A DNA stretch of 64,000 bases from Siphonodentalium dalli (Eukaryota; Mollusca; Scaphopoda; Gadilida; Siphonodentaliidae): NCBI GenBank assembly GCA_032622095.1, contig CP136061.1, forward strand, positions 19,344,991 to 19,408,990, given 5' to 3'. Below, in pieces: positions 46,801 to 58,800 of this stretch. Numbering within the stretch: position 1 is the stretch's first letter; every line of letters starts with the position of its first letter. The position numbers and the translations under genes were made by a program. The notes below the pieces were generated by a model, which did not search any database, was not told the DNA's origin, and saw only the letters and a list, made by a program, of their open reading frames with translations.

Positions 46801-49800
46801 CAAATCAGAAATGTGGAAGTGACCACATTTTACCGTAGAGTAGATTTATGGGTGGGACCATATGTTAAAGATGCATAATCCGAAATAACTCTTGCAAATT
46901 ACTATTTCCTGGGCCTCGGGGGAGTAAATAATATTTGATTCGATTCGAGAAACCCACCCATCAAAGCTCAGAGTGATCAGATATAAATTTTTGAAATCTA
47001 CTGTTTTTCACCAACGATAATGTGGCCCAGTGGCCCAGTAAAAAGTCGACGAGAAGACGGTCTCAAACCAAATTGCGGATGAAGATAGATAACTCTAAAA
47101 TCAAGTGACTTTTGTGTGTTAGATATTTGACAAAAAATATTTTTGGGCAATTAATTGATTCTGATAACTGAAGCGGCATTTCAAAAAGTGTTGTTGTCTG
47201 ATTCTGATGATATGGGAACCGTCGAATCGGATTGAGTACCTATAAGCAATGGCAATCAAGTATTCACTTCATGACACGTATGTTTATATTATGAATTGGA
47301 TGACACTCGGGGTTCACATTGTTGGTGGCCGAATTGGCTAATGGCAAATTTAAAAAAAAATTGTTGAACTTGATTTTGCCGAACTTTTTGGCCGAACAGT
47401 TTCAAGGCTACAGTCAGCAATCACCTCTCAAATTATCATCATATCTCCATGAAACCCTTAATTCATTAATCGATAATCAGCAATTGTTGATCTGTGTATG
47501 GATAACATTTTATAAAAAGTTACACATGCTGATGATCAGCTGCTAGATCAGTGAACTTCTTAGTCAAGTAATTTACTGCTTTGTGGTTCCATCTACATGT
47601 CAATGTCAACAGCCATGACAATTTTCAGTCTGTGCCAAAGGAATTACAAGATGGCTGTTGGTGGCCATGTTTTATGGCTGAATGACCACAAAATAACTCG
47701 TTCCTAGCTACATGTCAATATTAACATCCATGTCAAATTTCATGATAATCGAACAAACAGTAACACCTGTAGCGCGTGCTAATGGATTGAATTTTGAAAT
47801 CCAAGATGGCCACTGGCGGCAATGTTTTTTTGCTGATTGACCCCAAAATGACTCGTTCCCATCTACATGCCAACAGCTGTGATAAATTGCATAATGATCC
47901 GACCCAAGGTACGACCTGTAGCCCGTGTTAAAGGAAATTGTTGACAGACGCACGCACACACACACATGGACAACGGATACCAAGCCATGGCAATAACTCA
48001 AACTTTACAAAGTAAAGCTCAGCTAATAACTCACCAAGCCTTGAAATAGGGTGTCTGTCATTTGCAGAATGAGGTCCCCAGAGGGTGAATTTAGTGATGC
48101 TACCCCGCATAGCGGGCTAGCATCACCAAATTCACCCTCTGGGAACCTCATTCTGCTGAGGTGTAAGCAGAATGAGGTCCCCAGAGGGTGAATTTGGTGA
48201 TGCTAGCCCGCTATGCGGGGTAGCATCACTAAATTCACCCTCTAGGGACCTCATTCTGCAAATGACAGACACCCTATTTCAAGGCTTGTAACTCACATTT
48301 ATTGGTTGACAGCCTCCACAGAGCACACTTCAGCTCCTCGTTCTTATTAAGGATTTCAGACTCAAAATAGAATCTCTGTACGTTGCCACTGCGCCGTTTC
48401 CTTTTCGATACATCATGAATGGGTACACACTGAAAAGAAATTACATGAAAGTAACACTGATGTCAGTCTGATTGGTCATATCATCGATGAGATTAAATAT
48501 AGCCATCACCATGTCTTCCAAACTTTATACTCGATCATGGTTTGGATCATGAGACCTACTGTGATAGTGGATGTGACCAATGAAACACGTGGTTCCATTT
48601 AGTTTAAACAGTTATTCAGTCATATTCTGAATATATTTATACAAGCAAATATTGACATAATAATGAGTATGAATACAACAATTGGGTTTGGGACACGGTG
48701 GCATAGACTCAGCCCTGGATTATATGTGAAACACTACAATGCTATCACTCTGTAACGTGTCCTCCCCTAAGAGACCGGTATGGACCATCGCGTCTTGTAG
48801 TAGATGACATCATTACGTCATCATCCAAATAAAACGATGGAGACTCAACAGCCGCCCAGGGATATCCATTAAAACATAATACCTTGCCTCATGAGTTCTG
48901 CGAAAATAGTTGATATATTTAAAGTATTTCTTCACAAATACCAAGGATATCAAAGAAATCTGTATCTGTCTGTAGTTGTTACGTCCTAGTGACCAAAGCT
49001 GGCTTTTACAGGACAGTGTGAGGAGCGCTATTTTTGTTCTCCCAGAGCCGCCTTGAATGTTTCTAGGTCGGTGGCATTGACTGTGCTGTTGTCCAGTTTG
49101 TTCCAGTCAAGTACAGTCCTCGGAAAGAAGGATTATCCGTATTGGTCTGTGTTTGTATGAATTGGTTCGTAGGCACTTTCGTTATTTGTGGTTAGTTTCT
49201 CCACGATGTTGTCACTAACAAAGTCCTTGAATTTTGTGGGTTTCTTTTTCCTCTTTGGGCGGTAGTTTCTTAGGTAGTGTTCGGAGTTGATACCCAGGGC
49301 TGATCCCTTAACCACTTTGAAAAATAGTGTCAGTCTCTGTTCCTTCTAGGGATGGTAGTTGAAATTCACTGAGCATTGATGTTACACAGCCTTTCTCTCT
49401 CGTTCGGTAGTCCTGTTTTATAAATCTTACTGCTTTGCGTTGCACCTTCTCCAGTTTTGTCTTGTCCTTTTCATAGTGTGGATCCCAGATTGTTGCTGCA
49501 TACTCTAGCTGAGGGCGGACTAATGCTATGTATGCCGTTTTTCTAAGATCCATTTGGCAGTACCTGAGATTTCGCCGAAGGAAGCCGAGGGTGGAGTTTG
49601 CCTTCTTCGTGGTGGACTCGATGTGGTGCTGCCACTGCATGTCATTGGAGAATTGGACGCCAAGGTACGGGTTGTTTGTGACTTCTTGGAGTATCTGCCC
49701 TGCTAGTTGGTAAAATCTGTGTGTCTTCTGCTTTAGGCTCATAATGTAGCACTTAGTTGGATTAAAGCACATCCCCCATTTGGTGGCCCATGATTCCAGT

Positions 49801-52800
49801 TTGCGTAGATCTTGTTGCAATATTTCGTGGTCTTTGTAGGTGTTTATCTGGCGGTACAGGGGGCAGTTATCTGTGAATAGGCGGACTTGTGATGTTACTG
49901 TGTCCGGTAGGTCATTTATGTGACAGAGAAAAAGCAGCGGTCCCAATACTGTTCCCTGTGGTACTCCTGATAGCACGTCAACTTCTTCTGAGTAGTATCC
50001 CTCGAGTGCAACTCTCATCTTTCTTTCTTTCAGAAAGGATGCTAGCCATCTGTTGACCGGGCCTGTGATACCGTAGTGATTTAGTTTGGCTGTCATGTGG
50101 CACAGTGTCGAAAGCTTTTGAGAAATCAAGGATGGCCACGTCGATCTGCTTCTTGTTGTCAAATGATTGTAAGATGTCTTGTGTTGTCACTGCTAGTTGT
50201 GTTTTGCAGGAATATCCCCATCGAAAGCCATGGTTTAGCTTTGTTAGTATGTTGTGCTTCTCCAGATGTTCATGGATATGGCGGCATATGAGGTGTTCTA
50301 GTAGCTTGCACGGTACTGATGTTAGGGACACAGGACAATAGTTTTCCGCTTGATGTCGGTCTCCTTTTTTGTAGACTGAAGCTATGTTGGCGCTGCGCAA
50401 GTCCCTTGGCAATGTGCCTGTGTCTAATGAGAGTTGGAATATGAGCCTGAAGGCAGGTGCCAGTTATTTTGCGTACTTCTTTAGGATAGAGTTTGGGATA
50501 CCGTCTGGGCCCGAAGCTTTGGATGAGTTTAATCTCTTCAGCAGAGCTTCAACGCCATACACTGTCACTGTCAGTTTGCCGATGTTTTCGCATTTGGGTT
50601 GAAGATCAGGAAGTGGTGGTTGGTTCTTGGTGAATACTGACTGGAACTGCTTTACCAGGATTTCTGCTTTGCCTTTTGGGTCGTCAATCAGCTTGCCTTG
50701 TGATTTCAATGGCGACACTCCGATGTTATCTTGTTTTCTGCTCTTGATGTATCTCCAGAATGGTTTCGTCGACTTTTGTTCTAAACCTTCCTTAATCTTA
50801 GCGTTGATGTAATCCCACTCAGCCTTCCTCATTTCCCTTTTACATACTTTCTGTATGGCTCGATAGTTGGTCCAGTTGTTCTTCTTCTTTGCCTGTGTAT
50901 ATAGGCGCTGTTTCTTTCGTAGCAATTTCTTGATCTTATAGTTTACCCATGGAGTGTTCTGCTTTGGTGATATCAGCTTAGAGGGAATGTGTTGGTCCAT
51001 AGATATGTGTATGCCCTCCTTCAGATGTTTCCACATATCCTCCACGGTTGCACTATTTAGTGTACGTAGGCCTTCTCCCAGTATTTGCAGATCCAGTCCA
51101 AGTTGTGTCCAGTCTGCTTTTTTATATAGATAGCACTTCCTCGGTTTTGAATGTTGGTATCTGGGCTTCACGTCGATGTCAGTAATGACTATGGAGTGGT
51201 CAGAGATGCCTGGTATGCTGGTTGATGATTTTACCAGTGATGCAATGTTGGTGAAGACCAGGTCTCGTAAGTTCTTTTCCCGCATTGGTTGTTCGTGGAT
51301 TTGTTTTAGCCCTTTTTCTGACATGATTTCTAGTAGTTGAGTTTGTATATCTTTGTCTTGGGCTCCTCTGTTTACTACTGAGCTGTTCCACTCTATATCC
51401 GGGCAATTAAAGTCCCCACAGATGATCATGTGTTTTTGCTTTCCGGATGTCGCTAGGTTGATGGACTTCTCCAGCTCTGCGATGTGGTGGTTCTCTCTGT
51501 GTGGCATATAGTAAGCCCCTATCAGTATGTCCTTGCTGGATGTTGATCTGACCTTGACCCAGTTGATTTCGCTATCTGTCACCAGATGTGGTTGCTCCGT
51601 TGATATTAAGCTCTTGTGGACAAGGATGAAGACGCCCCCTCCAGTGGATACTCTGTCATTTCGGTAGCACGCATAGTTCTCTGGGAAAATTTTGCTTGAC
51701 TTGATGTGCTCAGGTGTTGGGTTTTTCCCAAGTTTGACTCCCTGTAGCCATGATTCAGAGCCTATTACAATATCTGGCTTGGTGTATTCCAGTGATGCAG
51801 CTAGTTCGGCATGTTTGTCTCTTATGCTGCGGCAGCTAACTGTCATTATCCTCATATTTCTCTTGGGTGGTAAATTGTACGGTCCAGTACGAGATGATGT
51901 TGATCCGGTGGTGTTCCGTGTGCTATTCAATCTATTTCGTGGTACTGGTGTACATGCCTCCGTTGGGATGAAGACAGACTCTGATGAAACTGAGTCGATG
52001 GTTGAGTCCAGGTTGAGGTATTCATATATGTTGGGGTCAGCTTCATATGAGTGGAAGGTGAAGCTATCCAGATTTATGCTTTCGCATTTGCAGCAAATCC
52101 AAGAGACGCTCTTTCTGTGCAGGTTGCTGTATTCTCCTGCTGACATCTCAAGGCATGATTGATGGTACCAGATGCTGCATTCGTCACAACAGACTCCTTG
52201 TTGGTTCGTACAGATCTATAAGTTTTGATCATTTTATTCCCACTAGAAATCGGCAGAATCTAGTCATCAAACTTGGGTCTTCGAACACAACACACAAATC
52301 AATTCAACCAATCAGCATGAGCTGTATTAGGGACCGACGAATCGGCAATTTCAACATCGAATCGAATCTCAAATCGAATCATGATGATGATTCGAAATCG
52401 ATTCGAATCTCGAATCGAATCTTTTGCCGACACTTTAGAAGATTTGCGGTACATGTCGGTGGGAGGTATGAGCAAAATGAGGGCAAATGTCAGACGATTT
52501 TATAACGTCTGTAAGATAACGCGAAGCTCACGAAGTTACGATGGAGGTTCATTAAACTACAGTTTTATGACATGGTATGATCAACATTTAGTTTAATATG
52601 AGAATGGCACGTCAGTTCGTAGTTGTTTTGTTTACACAGTAACTCTGCCACTAGTTTATGCGAGGCATACATGCGCAGAATAGTTTCCGTTTGCAATTGA
52701 GTCTGGTGCGAGTCACTGTAATTGGAAACGATTCTGCGCATGTACGCCTCGCCCTGTCGCATGCATGGCAGCATGCAAGCACGATATCAGAATTGCGCAT

Positions 52801-55800
52801 TCTGACTTGGGATTGGCGCATACAATTGGTGGTTTTACAGCTGGGGCCGGTCTAGATCGCGACATTTCTGGTATTATGTGGTGGAATAAACATTGTGTGC
52901 TCTGCTCTCATTTTGGTCCAACCGTGCTGAAAACGTGACGTGACCCATCACCGACCTATATGTTGTTGTATGAGTAACCCGCCGACTTTCCGCGTCTGCG
53001 AGTAACCACCACTGGGACTGGGAAGCCTATGTGCAGTGGGTTATTGGGCAACCTATATATACATGTTAGACCACGGAGGTCGCAGATGGTCGCGGAAGGA
53101 GATTCTGGTTACGTATTGGGGATATAATGAACATTTTTAAAGATACTGCAGGCGATGAAGGACTGTTATACAACGATTCGAAATATCCCGAATCACACGA
53201 CCGCTTTCGAATCGAATCGAATCGGAACGTAAGATTCAAAATCGAATCGAATCTCGAAGCTTCGTCGGTCCCTAAGCTGTATTATATTAGTCCAAAATGG
53301 TATTGGTCCATACCAGTCTATAATAACAATGCTCAAAGCAGAGCGATGGCAAGGTTTACAGTCCGGGGACCGGTCAAACAGTGCCATAACTTATAGATCT
53401 GTACGTCCCATTCCCATTTTTCCATTTGCAGCGTATATATGAAACAGAAAGTTTAAATCAACTAAAATATGCTTTTTTATTCGTGAACCCATTAATAAAT
53501 TACCAGCAGATTGTCATGCACTCTCTCAATCGTGGCCATCATAAATTCTTCTGTTCTTTCAGACTTAGGAAATCCAACGGTGATAGCACTGCAATAATAC
53601 AAATTTATTAACCCTCTCATTAGTAAAAGAGTTCTCCCATCCGCTATAAAAGCAAGCCTTGAAATAGGGTTCCCAGAGGGTGAATTTAGTGATGCTACCC
53701 TGCATAGCGGGCTAGCATCACCAAATTCACCCTCTGGGGACCTCATTCTGCTTACACCTCAGCAGAATGAGGTTCCCAGAGGGTGAATTTAGTGATGCTA
53801 GCCCGCTATGTGGGGTAGCATCACTAAATTCACCCTCTGGGGACCACATTCTGCAAATGACAGACACCCTATTTCAAGGCTTGTATAAAAGTATACATTG
53901 GAATGGTCTATTATTCATCTGGAGGGATATTAAGGAATATAAGAAGGATTCCTATTCATTGGTGGGAAATGTTCAGATAAAAAGTTCAACAAATGGAGCC
54001 AATGAACATTTTATCTGATCATTTCTGAGGGAACTAAAGTAATGCCCTAAGTAATCGACCTCTTAACCAAAGCAGAATTATGGGTTACTTTTCAGGAGTT
54101 AGTCGGAAATATGGCTTGTTGCCATTCATCAGAAAGCTCTCGCCGAGAACTTTCCGATGAATGGCAACAAGCCATATTTGGTTAAGAGGTCGATACTTAG
54201 GGCATTACTGTACCCAACAATGAGAATTTAGTGAAGAAATGTTTGAACAGTTAAAATGAGAGGAATAATCGCCAAGCCTTGAAATAGTGTGTCTGTCATT
54301 TGCAGAATGAGGTCCCCAGAGGATGAATTTAGTGATGCTACCCCACATAGCGGGCTAGCATCCCCAAATTCACCCTCTGGGGACCTCATTCTGCTTACAC
54401 CTCAGCAGAATGACGTTCCCAGAGGGTGAATTTGGTGATGCTAGGCCACTATGCGGGGTAGCATCACTAAATTCACCCTCTGGGGACCTCATTCTGCAAA
54501 TGACAGACACACTATTTCAAGGCTTGATAATCGCTCATCGATTTTAACCTCCAAATTTTATAATAATGTATGTTCTTAGAGTAGAAAATAGATAAAATAC
54601 ACTCTCATGTTATTATTTATGTATTCTTGGTCCACAATAATTTGGGATATCGGATGGGATGATGCTGTTTTTGGACCGAGTCCCGCCCCGTTTGGGATAT
54701 CGGTTGGCATGATGCTGTTTTTGGACCGAGTCCGGACCCGTTGCTCTTCTATAATGGACACTCATTCAAAAGATGCACTACATTTTCAAAATTTTCTTCA
54801 AAATTATATATCATCTACCATATTGTTTACATGCATTTTCTAATAGCTAGACAATTCAAAATTCTCTGAAAAAACTAGGCTTTGTTAACTTATATATCTC
54901 GTTGCTTTGACATTTAACGGATCTCTAATATATGCTTGTTGGATATCATCATGTTTGGGAAAGGCTGCCCTCGTGCCAGTGCATTATTTTGTATATGCGA
55001 GTCTCCCATAGGGAGCCTCGCATATATAACAGAATGCACTGGCTTACAAGGTCAATGTAAATATTGTAAGGACAATGTATTCTCTTATATATATGCGAGG
55101 CTCCCTGAGGGAGGCTCGATTATATAAGAGAACACATTGGCACAGGGTTTTTTTTGCAAAATTTCAGAAAGCTCCAGTCATGGAAGGGTTAAAGGTAATA
55201 ACCATGTGAATAAGATAAATTAAAGACAATTTAGTAGGTGAGGGTATATACACAGATCGACATGGAGTGTGTTAATGGTTTGTTAATATTGCACGAGGGC
55301 CAGCAAGGAAGTATAGAACAAGAGAAACAGACTCAAGTTATATCCTTCCACGATGGCACAAGTGCCGTATCGATAAAACCATTAATAATAAATGATTTTA
55401 TTTAATAAATCAATTTATATATATGCGAGTCGACCATAAGTCGCCTCGCATATATAAGAGAATGCATTGGCCTAATAATTTTTTTTTTTTTACAATTTTT
55501 TACAATTTTTATAATTTATTCTTATTATATTATTTAACAGACTTATTTTGTAGGTTTAGGGCCGATGAGATCGGCCCCTGGCACTCAAATGATTAACACA
55601 CGTGTCGTTTAGTGCTGAAACGGATATCCGGTTGACAACCGGCTACCGTCTGCAACCGGTTGAACAATGATCAACCGATTAACCGCTATATAATACATAC
55701 ATGCAATGCCACTGATAAAAACTAACGTATTCACGTCCTTAATCAGCACGAGACTGATAACAGTAGCTTTTAAACATGGGTACTTTATCGATTTTGCTAC

Positions 55801-58800
55801 AAATGTTATCACTCAGAGGGGTATACATTCGAAATTACGTGTATTAAAAGTCAAAATCTGGTGCCAGATCAAAAGTCTTCCATGAATGACAAGTTACATA
55901 GTCTGGCATTGGTGGCTAAACATCAAAGATGCATGACATCGTGTTTGATGTTCCGATGTCCGGTAAAACATGTGCACTAACACCACTGGGTCATCGGCAA
56001 AGATCAATACAATCGTTTTCACTGCAGTACAGCATGGTCATTTGACATCTACTCTCCGACTGACAACTTGCAGACAGTATCATGGATACCAACGAGTCAA
56101 GAAATGAGTGAATGTCTGGGCGCCTTTCAAAGAGAAATTGGCAAAATGCAAACTCTGTATAACCAACCCTATTTACATACGCTCAGTCTATACTTCTAAC
56201 ATTACTGAGTTTGAGTAATCTCAGTCGACGAAGTTCAAATGAACTCGCATCAAAGTGGTGTTCCCGTGCAGTCGGACTTATTTGCATCCTAATGACTAAT
56301 TCTCAGCTTTTGATTGTCTTCTACCAGAAAACACTGTTTTCAGCAGGTTTTCAGCTGTTTTTTTAATTTTCATTTGTTAACTACATAAAGTTCACGAAAC
56401 TTCATAATTGTGTTTAAAGGTCGTCAGTCATCCTACCCATCTCAAATCGCCAAAGAAGACCCAGCAGTTAGAATACCTGAGTCACATGACTTAATAATCG
56501 GCCAGTCCAACAATCGCTATAATGACAACAAAAAATTGCTGATATTTGCATGTACGAACATGTATATAGGTCACACAATATTCTTCCCAAGACGAGAACG
56601 ATAACAAGTCAGTTAGCAGTCGCAGTTGCAGCACAAACAGGTCAAGCATGATGCGTCTATTTATGAACACTGCGAGTTTTAGTTTACTGTGTCATCTGCC
56701 AAGTTGTCAACACGTGGCTTAGGTAGCAGTACACGATTTCACGGGTTGTAGGGGGTCTGAAAAATAGAAATATAAGTATCTGGGGGGCATAACGGCCAGT
56801 GTAGCCTGTGTTAACTATGTCATTACTGGTTTGAAGGTTTATTTATTTTACAAAACTGGGAAAGTTCTCAAAAAAGTTAAAAATTTGGATACGCAACAGG
56901 GTTTTCGTATTCAGTGAAGGCCAACTCTGTGTTATTGATTACAGGAAAATAGCCCGATTTCTCTCCCCTGAATTCTGTCATCTGGGCTCGCAAGACTTTT
57001 TTTTCAAATTGACACGATAACTTTTTTCTATTTCAAATATTTCTCAGCTCTAGCATAGCTCTATCAGGTGGAATAATCTTATTTACTGACATTCGCTCTA
57101 TCATGGTCTGTTTTTGGGTTGAAAATGGCCAATTTGAGTAAAAAAAAATGGGTAAAATTGAGCGGTTCGTGTGTGCTAACCAAGGGGCATAACTCAATGA
57201 CAAACTGTACGAAGAACCAAAAGTAAATTTATATGATTACACCTAAAATTTCTGTCGAAATTAAAACATGCTCGATGGAATATATGCCAACGATAATGGC
57301 TTAGCATTGATTTGAAGTACAGTACCCCCTCCCAGGTTGGCAAAATTGCTGGAAATCGTGTATTGCTACCTTAGTGACGTTCGTGTTTGGTGATTTACAT
57401 TCATTTAATAGAAGCTCTGTCTGTGTAAACATTACGCGAGTTTGCCATACAGTTAATATATCAAATTATGCTGGTATATTGGTACATATTATGGTGTAAA
57501 TATCAGTGAAAAGTCATAGGTTGAAAATAGCGGATAACCGGTTATGATCCGGTTATACGTCGCGGTTAACCGGCTACAAAAATAGGTCAACCATTTCAGC
57601 ACTAGTGTCGTTCTGTGTTTATTACATGTCACCGGTACTAGAATCAGTTAATACAAAAAAAAGGTTTATTCAGGCACATACTAGTACAGGGCTTGTTTTG
57701 TCATGTGTGTGATGATGCTTTTATTTTAGTTCCGGTTTCATGGTTGAAGCGAACGTCATTTACGTTAACGAAATGCATATGACCCACATGGGTCATATAG
57801 ATTTGTAAATATGACACAGCAGGAACAATGTGATTCTAGGAACAACCATGTAATAAATGAACAAACACAAGTCTGAGTTTCGTGTGCCTGTCATTTGCAG
57901 AATGAGGTCCACAGATGGTGAATTTAGTGACGCTATACCGCATAGCGGGCTAGCATAACCAAATTCACCCTCTGGGGACCTCTTTCTGCATGGCCTCATC
58001 TGCTATGGGAGACATAGACTCAGATTGAAGTTCCCAAATGGTAAATATTGTGATGTACACCCATTGGGAACCTCATTTATGTAATGAGTCATCTGCTAAA
58101 AACTAAAAAAGAAATAGAACCTATGTGAAGAAGTTTCTATAGAAATATTATAATAAAGAAACTTTCCACAGAAGATGAAGCATGAGCAGAATGAGGTCCC
58201 CAGAGGGTGTATTTAGTGATGCTAGTCCGTTATGCGGGATAGTGTCACTAAATTCACCTTATGGGGACCTTATTCTGCAAATGACAGGCACACTAAACTC
58301 AAGCTTGGTTAAACTCACAGAAAATTATAGTTAGGCTGTGCTAACTGTCGGCTAACTTTGATGCACTTCTGCAGCTTGGCATGGTACTTTCCCAGCTTTG
58401 TAAATGTGATGCATCCACTGTACATCCTGTAGATTAGATTGGTAAATGAAGGTATGATAAACCAATTTGATGCAACTGGTGACAAGGTCATGAAAATGGG
58501 ATATATTAAATTTCACGGCAAGTCCTGTAGGTTGGATTGAATAAATTGGTCACTTTTGTATGTTTCCATTGAATAGATTACCAAGGATCTCAAAACGTTG
58601 ATTTGGTACCCTGGGATATCTGAAACGATGATTTGGGTACCCATGATCTCCAATATATCACCAAATAGACAAGACATCATAGACTTACATGTCTCTTTGA
58701 TATACATGTAGGTCACATGCCAATTGGTTGACCCAGGTAAAAGTAAATATAAAGTGCATTGAAATTAATTGTATAACATGCTAAATAAATTGATCGATTA

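Larger units (their letters stand above)
49028..53450 (-). mobile_element. CR1/L2-type LINE, decayed, invaded by nested DNA elements
   Basis: The element lies on the gene strand in RPUSD3 intron 5. The order along its coding strand is PHD-like zinc finger, AP endonuclease, reverse transcriptase, C-terminal tail ending at TAG (49030-49028). The finger is split by the 52211-53401 insert: its first half (53404 upwards) reads IYAANGKM and its second half resumes VCCDECSIWYHQSC. The exact 5' limit near 53450 and the 3' limit below 49028 are uncertain. No flanking duplication was found. Confidence 0.85.

Noticed and set aside
50464-52146. 560-codon frame as a host endonuclease gene
   Set aside because: Domain order (PHD-like finger, AP endonuclease, RT start) and the downstream RT in broken frames show it is a LINE remnant.
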